DNA of 64,000 nt from Rhizobium altiplani (GTDB lineage: Bacteria > Pseudomonadota > Alphaproteobacteria > Rhizobiales > Rhizobiaceae), in NCBI RefSeq assembly GCF_001542405.1, contig NZ_LNCD01000031.1, forward strand, positions 62,001 through 126,000, read 5' to 3'. Below are positions 17,336 through 25,834 of the stretch, piece after piece (within the stretch, counting starts at the first letter, position 1; the number at the start of each line of letters is the position of its first letter). The notes under the pieces are model-generated. The model did not search any database. It saw nothing but the letters and a program-made list of their open reading frames with translations, and was not told the origin of the DNA. Made by a program: the position numbers and the translations under genes.

Positions 17336-17351
17336 GTGAAAACGTGTTCAC
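17336..17351. promoter_or_regulatory. LacI-type operator, copy 2
   Basis: GTGAAAACGTGTTCAC is a 16-bp palindrome with one mismatched pair, about 100 bp upstream of the binding-protein gene. With copy 1 it is spaced 140 bp centre to centre, compatible with looping repression of both divergent promoters. Confidence 0.78.
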
Positions 17352-17454
17352 TCTAAGGGCCGGGTGAGGCGAGGCACGCCGGGAGGAGGGTTCCGGCGGT
17401 CCGAATGCACCGAACCAACTTGTCCGGTAACGGACCAATTCGGGAGGAATTCAC

Positions 17455-18819
17455 ATGCGCAAGAGCATTCGTCTTCTGTTGCTGGGCGCTTCGGCGGTGA
17501 TTGCGCTGTCGAGCCAGGCCATGGCGGCGACGGAACTCAACATCACCTGCCGCTGCGTCATCGGCGGCGTCAACAGCGGCATGGCGGAATGGATCGAGAA
17601 GAAGGTCATTCCCGCCTTTACCGCCAAGATGAAGGCAGACGGCAAGGATGTCACCGTCAAGCTCACTCAATTCGGCGGAGCTGACGAGCAGCTGACGCAG
17701 CAGCTCGCGCTGGACTTTTCCAGCGGCGCTGGCGCTGATGTTTCCGGCTTCGACGGCTTCCTCATTCCGAGCTTCGTTCAGGGCGGCCTCCTGAAGCCGC
17801 TCGATGAGATCGGCGGCGCCGATGTCGAAAAATGGGATGGCTGGGGCCATATTTCCGACGGCACCAAGGCGCTGATGAGCTATCAGGGCAAGCCCTATGG
17901 CATCGCGCTCGGCACCGATGCCCGTATGATCTTCGTCCGCAAGGACCTGTTCAAGAAGGCAGGTATTGACGCCGACGGCTGGCAGCCGAAGTCCTGGGCC
18001 GAACTGCTCGACGCCGCCCGTAAGCTGAAGGCGGCCGATCCAGCGAGTTTCCCGCTACAGATCAATGCCGGCGTCTCTATGGGCGAAGCCACCACGATGC
18101 AGGGCTACTGGATGGCTTTGCTCGGCACTGGCGAACAGGTGACTGACGAGAGCGGCAAATATATCGTGTCGAGCCAGGGCATTCTGGACACGCTCAATCT
18201 CTACAAGACCGTCTATGTCGACGACAAGCTTGGCGATCAACGCGCCCAGATGCTTGGCGATGGCCGCAACCGCACCTTCGCGAACTTCCGCGATGGCAAG
18301 ACGGCGATGTTGATCGAAAGCGACTGGTTCTACCGTTCCGTTACCAAGCCGGGCGCGGAATTTGCGGTCGCGGACCGCGACAATGTGATGACTTGGAAGA
18401 AGATGCCGTCCGAACAGCCGGGCCGTGGCCTGCGCGGCCAGGATTTCGTCACCATTTCCGGCGGTACGGGGTTCGTCATCAATCCGCATACGGACGCGCC
18501 GAAAGAGTCCTGGGCGCTGCTCTCCTTCATGAACAGCCAGGAACAGCTCACCGCCTTTCAGGATATCCAGCCGGCCATCCGCATTCGCGACGATGTCGCG
18601 ATCCCGAATTCGCCGTTCCTGACGGAAACCGCCAAGACGCTGCTGCCGTTCACGACAGCCCGACCGAACGACGCCAACTACAACAAGGTCTCCGCCGAAA
18701 TCCAGCGCATGACCGAGGCCGTCGTTTCAGGCGAACTGACACCGGAAGCCGCGATGAAGCAGTACAAGGAAGCAGTCACCGCCATCGTTGGCGAAGAGAA
18801 CACGATCAGCCGTCTCTGA
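17455..18819 (+). CDS. Sugar ABC transporter substrate-binding protein
   Basis: 454 residues, family-1 solute-binding protein. The signal peptide MRKSIRLLLLGASAVIALSS ends at AMAA near residue 25. LTQFGGADEQLTQQLALDFSSG, DGFLIPSFVQGGLLKPLD, YQGKPYGIALGTDARMIFVRKDLFKKAG and FVTISGGTGFVINPHT follow the usual two-lobe layout. GGGAGGAATTCAC precedes the ATG. First gene of an importer operon with two permeases, an ATPase and a PHP enzyme. The ligand is probably a di- or oligosaccharide or glycoside. Confidence 0.92.
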   Translation: MRKSIRLLLLGASAVIALSSQAMAATELNITCRCVIGGVNSGMAEWIEKKVIPAFTAKMKADGKDVTVKLTQFGGADEQLTQQLALDFSSGAGADVSGFDGFLIPSFVQGGLLKPLDEIGGADVEKWDGWGHISDGTKALMSYQGKPYGIALGTDARMIFVRKDLFKKAGIDADGWQPKSWAELLDAARKLKAADPASFPLQINAGVSMGEATTMQGYWMALLGTGEQVTDESGKYIVSSQGILDTLNLYKTVYVDDKLGDQRAQMLGDGRNRTFANFRDGKTAMLIESDWFYRSVTKPGAEFAVADRDNVMTWKKMPSEQPGRGLRGQDFVTISGGTGFVINPHTDAPKESWALLSFMNSQEQLTAFQDIQPAIRIRDDVAIPNSPFLTETAKTLLPFTTARPNDANYNKVSAEIQRMTEAVVSGELTPEAAMKQYKEAVTAIVGEENTISRL

Positions 18820-18897
18820 TCACCAAAATCAAACGGAGGCCGGTCGGCAAGGTCCGGCCTCCGCGTCGCGGCACGCGCTGCCACGGGGTAATCGCGC

Positions 18898-19806
18898 ATG
18901 AAAAAATTCTCCCTGCTTTCCACGCGCGCGGGCGCTGTGTTTCTCGCCCCCGCCGCCGCGCTGGTCGGCGTTTTCGTCATCATCCCGTTCTTCTGGGTGA
19001 TCGTCGTTTCCTTCACAAACAAAACGCTACTCGGCCGCACGGCCCTCGATCCCGATTTTGTCGGGCTGCAGAACTATTTTACGCTGTTCAACCCCGCGAC
19101 GTTCTTTACGCGCGGCCAGTTCGGCTTTTCGCTGATCCTGACGGTCCAGTTCGTGTTATTTTCGGCACTGATCGGCCAGGCCTTGCTCGGGCTCATCCTT
19201 GCCTGGCTCAGCCAGTCCGTCTCGCCGACGCTCAAGAATTTCCTGCAGACGGCTGTCATCGCTGCCTGGATCCTGCCGGAAGTGGTGATCGGCTTCGCCT
19301 GGTTCGCCTTCCTCGATTACGACAATGGTACACTGAACATGATCATGCGCGGCCTCGGTCTGCCGCCGGGCGACTTGCTGCTGCAACAGCCTTTCTGGGT
19401 CATCGTGGTCTTCAACACCTGGCGGGGCGCGGCCTTCTCCATGATGCTGTTCAACTCCGCCTTCCAGTCGATACCGCCAAGCTATTTTCAGGCGGCCGAT
19501 GTTGCCGGTGCGAGTTCGTGGCAGAAGCTGCGCGATATCGCCCTGCCGCTGATACGCGGCCATGTGGTGACGGATCTCATCCTGATCACCATGTGGACAT
19601 TCAACGTCTTCACGCCGTTCCTGCTGACCAGCGGCGGCCCCTCCTACCGGACCGAGCTGCTGTCGATCTACACCTACCGGGTTGCCTTCAAGGACTTCGA
19701 ATTCGGTCGCGGCGCGGCAGTCGGTGTCATCATCATGCTGATCAACCTCGCCTTCGCGCTTGTCTACCTGCAAATCGCCAAGAAGAAGAAGGCGGAGGCC
19801 GAGTGA
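18898..19806 (+). CDS. Sugar ABC transporter permease (MalF-type)
   Basis: A 302-residue inner-membrane protein with about six helices. The EAA loop is in YFQAADVAGASSWQKLRDIALPLIRG, and the N-terminus (VFLAPAAALVGVFVIIPFFWVIVVSF) is typical of the MalF/UgpA group. Its TGA overlaps the ATG of the second permease by one base. Confidence 0.92.
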   Translation: MKKFSLLSTRAGAVFLAPAAALVGVFVIIPFFWVIVVSFTNKTLLGRTALDPDFVGLQNYFTLFNPATFFTRGQFGFSLILTVQFVLFSALIGQALLGLILAWLSQSVSPTLKNFLQTAVIAAWILPEVVIGFAWFAFLDYDNGTLNMIMRGLGLPPGDLLLQQPFWVIVVFNTWRGAAFSMMLFNSAFQSIPPSYFQAADVAGASSWQKLRDIALPLIRGHVVTDLILITMWTFNVFTPFLLTSGGPSYRTELLSIYTYRVAFKDFEFGRGAAVGVIIMLINLAFALVYLQIAKKKKAEAE

Positions 19807-20636
19807 TGCAGATTTCTCGCAGCATCTATATGCGCCGCGCGGTCTTTTCGGTCGTCGCCTCGCTGATCGGGGTGGTCTTCGCCCTGCCGCTTGTGTGGTT
19901 CATCTTCGCGCCGTTCAATGCGCGTGCAGAACTCGGCCTTGCCATTCCGTCGCCGTTCACGCTGTCCAATTTCGTGACCGTGTTCCAGAACAGCTTCGCG
20001 ATGCACGCGCTCTTGAACAGCCTGATCCAGGCCTTTGGGGGTGTCATTCTGGTCGGCGGCGCGGCTACACTTGCCGCCTATGCGCTGTCGCGATCGTCCA
20101 TTCCCGGCAAGGGCGCGGTCACCTATATCCTCCTGCTTTTCTCCTCGGTCGTGTCCGGCTCGGCAGCCATGGTGCCGATCTTCCTGATCATCTCGGCAAT
20201 CGGACTGATCGACACGCATCTCGCCGTCATCCTGGTGTTCGCTGGCGGGCTGTTGCCGACCGCCATGTTCATCCTGCGTGACTTCATCGACGCCATTCCG
20301 CGATCCTATGAGGAAAGCGCCATGGTGGCCGGCGCCTCACCGATCCAGGCTTTTTTCGATGTGGCGCTACCGGTCATCCGGCCCGGGATCGTCGTGGTCG
20401 TCGTCTGGGCCTTTGTGAACATCTGGGGAAGTTTCCTCATCCCGTTCATCCTGCTGCGCAAGGACACGCTGATGCCGGCTTCGGTCGCCATCTATTCCTT
20501 CTATTCGGAGGCCGGTACGCCGATCGTCACGTTGCTCGCCGCCTATTCGCTCATCTACTCGCTGCCCGTCATTGTGCTTTACCTATTCGTCAACTGGAAG
20601 TTTGGCTTCCGGTTCTTCGGCGGCATCAAGTCGTAA
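19806..20636 (+). CDS. Sugar ABC transporter permease (MalG-type)
   Basis: A 276-residue membrane protein beginning at the overlapping ATG (TGATG). MRRAVFSVVASLIGVVFALPLVWFIF is the first helix, and the EAA loop reads YEESAMVAGASPIQAFFDVALPVIRPG. It forms the channel with the preceding MalF-type subunit. Confidence 0.92.
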   Translation: MQISRSIYMRRAVFSVVASLIGVVFALPLVWFIFAPFNARAELGLAIPSPFTLSNFVTVFQNSFAMHALLNSLIQAFGGVILVGGAATLAAYALSRSSIPGKGAVTYILLLFSSVVSGSAAMVPIFLIISAIGLIDTHLAVILVFAGGLLPTAMFILRDFIDAIPRSYEESAMVAGASPIQAFFDVALPVIRPGIVVVVVWAFVNIWGSFLIPFILLRKDTLMPASVAIYSFYSEAGTPIVTLLAAYSLIYSLPVIVLYLFVNWKFGFRFFGGIKS

Positions 20637-20649
20637 TTGGACCTTTCTC

Positions 20650-21750
20650 ATGGCTTCAGTCGAATTCCAGAACGTCTCCAAAACATTCGGTTCGTTTACC
20701 GCGGTGCCGGACATCAGCTTCTCGATCGCCGATGGCGAATTCGTCTGCCTGCTCGGCCCTTCCGGCTGCGGCAAGACGACGAGCCTGCGAATGATTGCCG
20801 GCCTTGAAACTCCTTCCGCCGGCAAGGTCCTGATCGGCGGCAAGGACGTCACTTATCTGCATCCCAAGGATCGGCAGATCTCAATGGTCTTTCAGGACTA
20901 TGCGCTCTATCCGCATATGAATCTCGCCGACAATATCGCCTATCCGCTGAAGGTGCGCGGCGAGACCGAGAACAAGCGACATGCACGCGCCAGAGAAGTG
21001 GCCGACGTCCTGAAGATCGGCGACCTGATGAGGCGACTGCCGAGTCAGATTTCAGGCGGTCAACAGCAGCGCACCTCGCTTGCTCGTGCGCTCGTCTATC
21101 CGAGCCAGGTCTATCTCTTCGACGAGCCGCTTTCAAACCTCGATGCCAAGCTCCGCCTCGAGGCCCGCGGTTTCCTCAACCACCTGCAGCGCGACATGGG
21201 CATGACCGCCGTCTACGTGACCCACGATCAGGCCGAGGCCATGGCGCTTGCGACCCGCATCGCCGTCATGGACAAGGGCCGGATCGTGCAGTTCGCGCCG
21301 CCAATCGAGATTTATCGCCGGCCGGCTACGACATTCGTGGCAAATTTTGTCGGCAATCCACCGATGAACCTCGTGCCGGTGGCGGCACTGGTCGATGGCG
21401 GGCAACTGCGATTGCGCGCGGACGGCCTGACCCTGCCGAGCCTGCCTGTGTCCGATGCCATCGCCAAGGCTGCGGCGAAAGGCAAGATGACGCTCGGAAT
21501 TCGCCCGGAACACCTGCGAATGGCTGAAGCGGGCGACGCCAATACGATTGCCGGAAAGCTGTTTGCCAACGAGAACATGGGGCCGGAAAGTCTGGTTACG
21601 ATGGAACGCGCAGATTCCGGGCGGGTGACCGCGCGCATCTTCACCGACGACGAAATACGCACCGGCGATCAGGTCACACTCTCCTTCGATACCCGCCACG
21701 TGACGCTGTTCGACGAGACCGGCGCCCGTATTCCGGCAATAGGCGAGTAA
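20650..21750 (+). CDS. Sugar ABC transporter ATP-binding protein (MalK/UgpC-type)
   Basis: 366 residues. Walker A GPSGCGKTTS, Q-loop VFQDYALYPHMNL, signature ISGGQQQRTSLARAL, Walker B VYLFDEPLSNLDAKLR and H-loop VTHDQAEAMAL are present, followed by a C-terminal TOBE/OB regulatory domain (LGIRPEHLRM, FDTRHVTLFD). The usual start is ATG 20650; the longer open frame overlaps the permease. Confidence 0.94.
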   Translation: MASVEFQNVSKTFGSFTAVPDISFSIADGEFVCLLGPSGCGKTTSLRMIAGLETPSAGKVLIGGKDVTYLHPKDRQISMVFQDYALYPHMNLADNIAYPLKVRGETENKRHARAREVADVLKIGDLMRRLPSQISGGQQQRTSLARALVYPSQVYLFDEPLSNLDAKLRLEARGFLNHLQRDMGMTAVYVTHDQAEAMALATRIAVMDKGRIVQFAPPIEIYRRPATTFVANFVGNPPMNLVPVAALVDGGQLRLRADGLTLPSLPVSDAIAKAAAKGKMTLGIRPEHLRMAEAGDANTIAGKLFANENMGPESLVTMERADSGRVTARIFTDDEIRTGDQVTLSFDTRHVTLFDETGARIPAIGE

Positions 21751-21756
21751 GCCATC

Positions 21757-23166
21757 ATGGTCGAAATCACCGTTCACGTGACCCCGGCTGATCAGGCCGC
21801 CGATCCATATTTCTACGTGCCCGTCGATATTCCCGCCGACACGACACGCATCGACGTGACGATGACCTACCCGAAGGCTGACAATTGCATCATCGATCTC
21901 GGAATGCTCGATCCGCATGCCGGCGATTATCCGACCACGGCCGGTTTTCGCGGCTGGAGCGGCGGGGCGCGGGATCGTTTCTTCGTTGCGACCGATGATG
22001 CGACACCGGGCTACATTCATGGTGAAATTCCGGCCGGCGTATGGAAGGTGATGCTCGGCCTCTACAAGGTACCGCCCGACGGTGCCGATGTGCGGCTGAC
22101 AGTCGTCTTCGACAGCGCATCGCGCGAACTCTTGCCACCGCCGGCGCGAACTTTCCCGGTACGTCAGGGCGCGGGCTGGTATCGCGGCGACCTGCATTGC
22201 CACACCTTTCATTCAGATGCGGCCGGCTCGCCCGAACTCCTGCACGCTGCGGCCAAGCAGGCAGGCCTCGATTTCCTTGCGATCGCCGACCACAACACGA
22301 TCACCCAGCGACGCTATTTCCATCCGCATTCCTCGGCGGAACTGATTTTTGTGCGTGCGATGGAAATCACCACCGCCGTCGGACATGCCAATGTCTATGG
22401 CGTCGATGAATGGATAGATTTCCGCATGACGAAGCCTGAGCATGCCCATACGCTCTCGCGTCTTGTTCATGACCATGGTGGCCTTCTTTCGATCAACCAC
22501 GACAAACCGACGATCCAGTGGGACTATGACCTGCCCAGGATCGACTGTATGGAAGTCTGGCAATCTCACTGGATGGCCTGGAACTGGGTATCGCTCGCCC
22601 GTTATCAGGACCGACTAGCCTCTGGCCTCAAGATTTCCGCGATTGGCGGCAGCGACTTTCATCAGCCTGCACGGCTGATGCCGGAAGGACCGCTGGCTCT
22701 GGCCCGCCCGACCACGGTGCTATGGCTCGATGAACTTTCAGAAGACGCGATCCTTGCCGCCATGAAGGCCGGGCGCGGTTACGTAACAGAAAGCCCAACC
22801 GGTCCGCACCTTGCTCTGACCGTCAATGGCCAGCCGATGGGGTCGACGACGCAGGCCGAAGTTACCGCAACGGCGGAAACGAAACGCGCAAAAGGCGATA
22901 CGCTCGTATGGATCGACGCGACCGGCATACTTTCGACCGAGACGATAGGTTCCGATGATTGGACCGGTGGCTTCACCGGCAGGCCGAAGGCTTTTCTGCG
23001 CACTGAAATCATCGCTGCTGCAAGCCGCGAAGGCTTGATTTCCGAATTCTCCGCCGCGCTCGAAGGACGTTCGCTCCCTTGGCAACTGCGGAGCGTCGAG
23101 ATGGCAAGCCAGCCGATCCGCCGGGCGATCAGCAACCCGGTCTATGTGAAAGCCCTCTTATGTTGA
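21757..23166 (+). CDS. CehA/McbA-family PHP metallohydrolase
   Basis: 469 residues. An N-terminal beta-rich region of about 140 residues precedes a PHP domain with WYRGDLHCHTFHSDAAGSP, GLDFLAIADHNTITQRR, LLSINHDKP and GGSDFHQPAR, giving the His/Asp/Glu metal ligands of the CehA/McbA group (named for carbaryl hydrolase). It likely hydrolyses a phosphoester or ester cytosolically. It starts 6 bp after the ATPase gene, so it belongs to the sugar importer operon and may process the imported compound. Confidence 0.85.
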   Translation: MVEITVHVTPADQAADPYFYVPVDIPADTTRIDVTMTYPKADNCIIDLGMLDPHAGDYPTTAGFRGWSGGARDRFFVATDDATPGYIHGEIPAGVWKVMLGLYKVPPDGADVRLTVVFDSASRELLPPPARTFPVRQGAGWYRGDLHCHTFHSDAAGSPELLHAAAKQAGLDFLAIADHNTITQRRYFHPHSSAELIFVRAMEITTAVGHANVYGVDEWIDFRMTKPEHAHTLSRLVHDHGGLLSINHDKPTIQWDYDLPRIDCMEVWQSHWMAWNWVSLARYQDRLASGLKISAIGGSDFHQPARLMPEGPLALARPTTVLWLDELSEDAILAAMKAGRGYVTESPTGPHLALTVNGQPMGSTTQAEVTATAETKRAKGDTLVWIDATGILSTETIGSDDWTGGFTGRPKAFLRTEIIAAASREGLISEFSAALEGRSLPWQLRSVEMASQPIRRAISNPVYVKALLC

Positions 23167-23253
23167 ACCGGATTCTGTGAACTGGAAAAAGAAGGGGTTT
23201 CGAAAGTCCATTTAGGCGCTATCGTGTCAAGGAGGCGTCAGCACGAGACTTTC

Positions 23254-23523
23254 ATGACAGTACAACATCACGGACACCTGCACGAACGAATGACGATCCT
23301 TGGCGACCTCCAAGCCGCCTCGTTCGTCCCGTGGATCCGTCGTCACGCAGCAAAGCTCGGCCTGTCCCAGGCCATATCTCATCAAAGTGTCGACAAGATC
23401 GAACTCGAAGTCGCCGGACCGGTAGAATTGATCGACATGATGGAGGTGGGATGCTCGCTCGGGCCGATTGATGTATGGGTGGAAACCATCCTCCGCACGC
23501 CGATCGAGAGCGACGCAGAGTAG
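23254..23523 (+). CDS. Acylphosphatase-like protein lacking catalytic residues
   Basis: About 89 residues from ATG 23254; a GTG at 23224 would add ten codons, and AGGAGG lies at 23230-23235. The fold pattern MTILGDLQAASFVPWIRRHAAKLGLS ... IELEVAGPVELIDMMEVGCSLGPIDVWVETI matches acylphosphatases (GxVQGVxFRxW...A..LGL.G.V.N). However, the catalytic Arg position reads Val (SFVPW) and the catalytic Asn segment reads SQAISHQ. It therefore probably lacks phosphatase activity and has another role. It stands alone between two operons. Confidence 0.6.
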   Translation: MTVQHHGHLHERMTILGDLQAASFVPWIRRHAAKLGLSQAISHQSVDKIELEVAGPVELIDMMEVGCSLGPIDVWVETILRTPIESDAE

Positions 23524-23682
23524 GCCTTGCAACGCCTTTCAATTTTCCACTGCACGTTATTTGATCAGCGTTGCCAATGCGAAAAAATTATGCAAACGTG
23601 CTCACCGTCCGCTACGAGCCGCCCTATCTAAACGGTCGACTTGAAGCAGGCAAAACATTGATAATGCTGAGAAAGTTCCCCC

Positions 23683-24339
23683 ATGTCAGCCGATACGACG
23701 GGCTTTTGGTCGCCAGTCGCGCTAACTTCGGATTTGCCGTCAGGGACGGTAATCCCCGCACGCACAAGAGCCGGCTCGATTGCCCTGTGGAGAAGTGATT
23801 CAGGACGGGTCGCGGCATCGGCAGACCGCTGTCCCCATCGTGGCATGCGCCTGTCTTATGGCTTTGTACGCGGTGAGGCGCTGTCCTGCATCTATCACGG
23901 CTGGAGTTACACGCAGGCGGGAAACTGCCTGCGTATCCCGGCCCACCCTGGCCTTACGCCGCCCGACACGATCCGCGTTGCGACCCATCAGGTAGAGGAA
24001 GCCGATGGCGTGATTTGGGTAGCCGTCGGAGAACCCGTGCATCTGCCCCCGAAATTGGAGGGCCTCGTTCCATTGCGCTCGTTGACGATGAATGCCGACA
24101 TTGCCACCATTGAAGCAGCATCGGGCGCAAAATCAGAGGCGAGCGGCCTTTTAAAGGCAACGCAGCAATCCGAAACGATGTGGCTGCTGCTTTCCGAACA
24201 GGAAAAGGGCCATACCCTCGTCCATGTCCTTCTTGAGGGTGAGAACACGGTCCGTGATCGCATCTCAGCATCGCGCGCCGCCGAAAGCCTGCGCAGAAGC
24301 GCAGAAGACCTTCAGGCACGGGAGTCTCATGATGCGTAA
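23683..24339 (+). CDS. Stand-alone Rieske [2Fe-2S] protein
   Basis: 218 residues. The Rieske domain spans about residues 8-120 with ligand pairs CPHRG (near 50) and CIYHGW (near 70) and the surrounding FWSPVALTSDLPSGTV and DGVIWVAVGEP, as in the N-terminal half of ring-hydroxylating oxygenase alpha subunits. Instead of a catalytic domain, about 90 residues without a recognised motif follow. The next gene encodes the catalytic domain without a Rieske cluster, so the pair looks like an oxygenase split into two proteins. The stop overlaps the next start by about 11 bases. Confidence 0.85.
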   Translation: MSADTTGFWSPVALTSDLPSGTVIPARTRAGSIALWRSDSGRVAASADRCPHRGMRLSYGFVRGEALSCIYHGWSYTQAGNCLRIPAHPGLTPPDTIRVATHQVEEADGVIWVAVGEPVHLPPKLEGLVPLRSLTMNADIATIEAASGAKSEASGLLKATQQSETMWLLLSEQEKGHTLVHVLLEGENTVRDRISASRAAESLRRSAEDLQARESHDA

Positions 24340-25177
24340 GGACGCGATGCTCGACGAGTGGTATCCAGTCGGCCTCTTCAGCCAGGTCAAGAAGACTGCC
24401 TACAAGACAGCTCTGATGGGCGAACCGATCGAGGTCGCGGTCGGGACTGACGGCAATGCGATCGTGACGACGCCGGCCGGGCGTGTTTTATCGTCACGCG
24501 TTCGCTATGGCCACGTCTGGTCATCCATCGGGAATCCTCAAAAGGAGATCTTTTCCATTCCCGAAGCTGACCAACCTGGTCGCCGGTTTGTCGATGTCGG
24601 TGTGGTTCGCGTTCGCTGCTCGCCACTTCGCGCAGTCGAGAACTTTCTCGACATCGCTCATTTTCCTTTCGTCCATACTGACATCCTCGGCGCCGAGCCG
24701 CACACGGAAGTACAGAACTACAAGGTCGAAATTCGCGACGTCGAGGATGAAGTCTGGGCAACGCAGGTCAAATTCTACCAGCCGCAGGCAGCAAAGTCGG
24801 CAAGCGGCGGGATTACGACAGAGTACATGTACCGTGTGCCGGCCCCGACCTGTTCAGTGCTTTATAAAACCTGCCCACCGCGCCCCAGTGAATGGGACGT
24901 CATTACTCTTTTCGTCCAGCCGCTGGCCGAGGATCTTTGCGATGTCTGGCCGTGGATGGCGCTGTTTGACGATGAAACATCGATGACCGACCTCATCCAT
25001 TTCCAGCAGACGATCTTTCTGCAGGACCGCTCGATCCTTGAAAATCAGATCCCGCGTCTTTTGCCACTCGACCCTGGCATGGAAATACCGACGCGCGCCG
25101 ATCTGACATCGGTAGCCTACCGACGTTGGCTAAAGCGCCACAATTACACCTATGGCGCACAGCTGGTGGCACAATGA
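24329..25177 (+). CDS. Rieske-less non-heme iron oxygenase catalytic subunit (NdmC-like)
   Basis: About 282 residues from ATG 24329, which has GGAG at 24321. The mononuclear iron motif NFLDIAHFPFVH (N..D..H....H) is intact near residue 107, and a DETSMTDLIHFQQTIFLQDRSILENQ tail carries the third-ligand region. The N-terminus keeps the edges of a Rieske domain (EWYPVGLFSQVKKTAYKTALMGEPI, then RYGHVWSSIGNP), but the section with the Cys/His ligands is gone. That is the architecture of NdmC, the caffeine N7-demethylase subunit, and electrons must come from another Rieske protein. The stop overlaps the GST start (ATGA). Confidence 0.85.
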   Translation: MMRKDAMLDEWYPVGLFSQVKKTAYKTALMGEPIEVAVGTDGNAIVTTPAGRVLSSRVRYGHVWSSIGNPQKEIFSIPEADQPGRRFVDVGVVRVRCSPLRAVENFLDIAHFPFVHTDILGAEPHTEVQNYKVEIRDVEDEVWATQVKFYQPQAAKSASGGITTEYMYRVPAPTCSVLYKTCPPRPSEWDVITLFVQPLAEDLCDVWPWMALFDDETSMTDLIHFQQTIFLQDRSILENQIPRLLPLDPGMEIPTRADLTSVAYRRWLKRHNYTYGAQLVAQ

Positions 25178-25833
25178 GGCTTTACGATTACATCCTCTCG
25201 CCCAGTTGCTACAAAGTGCGCCTGATGGCGGCTCTGACCGGGCTGTCACTGGATATCCGGCCGGTCGACTTTCATCCGGGCGGCGAGCATCGCAAAGCCG
25301 AACTTCTGGCACTCAACCCGGCTGGCTCCATCCCTATCCTGGAGGACGGGGATCTGCTCCTGACGGAATCGTCAGCAATGCTTGTGTACCTCGCAAGAAA
25401 GGCGGCTCCGGAGTGGCTTGGGGACGGAACGGCCGAACAGGCGGCCAGGCTGCAACAGTGGCTTTCCTTTTCTCACCGGCTGACCGCAAATCTTGGCGGC
25501 GCGCGCCTCCACGAGATGTTGCTTCGCCCGGGCGATATCGCCCTGTTGCAAGCGCAGGGCGTTGCTGCGCTGCGCGAACTTGAAGCCGGGCTGGTCGAGC
25601 AAAATCTTCGGGGCATGCCGTTCCTTGCTTCCGATCGCCCTACGGTCGCAGACATCGCGTGCTTTCCCTACGTGGCGCTCGCGCCTGATGGCGGTGTCTC
25701 GCTTGACCCCTACCCTGCGATCCGGCGCTGGTCGCGCGCCATTCGCGCGCTCGATGCCTTCATAGAGATGCCAGGCATACACCGACTCCATGAGTTGAAG
25801 CCCGAGCCCCAGATTGGAACGGGCGAGGAGTAA
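25174..25833 (+). CDS. Glutathione S-transferase-like protein (NdmE-like role possible)
   Basis: 219 residues. The N-terminal thioredoxin-like domain (MRLYDYILSPSCYKVRLMAAL, NPAGSIPILEDGDLLLTESSAMLVYL) has the cis-Pro and the ESxA glutathione-binding motif, and an all-helical C-terminal domain follows. The ATG overlaps the preceding oxygenase stop. In the methylxanthine N7-demethylase a GST-like protein (NdmE) bridges NdmC to the reductase, so a structural role is plausible here; ordinary conjugation or dechlorination cannot be excluded. Confidence 0.85.
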   Translation: MRLYDYILSPSCYKVRLMAALTGLSLDIRPVDFHPGGEHRKAELLALNPAGSIPILEDGDLLLTESSAMLVYLARKAAPEWLGDGTAEQAARLQQWLSFSHRLTANLGGARLHEMLLRPGDIALLQAQGVAALRELEAGLVEQNLRGMPFLASDRPTVADIACFPYVALAPDGGVSLDPYPAIRRWSRAIRALDAFIEMPGIHRLHELKPEPQIGTGEE

Positions 25834-25834
25834 T

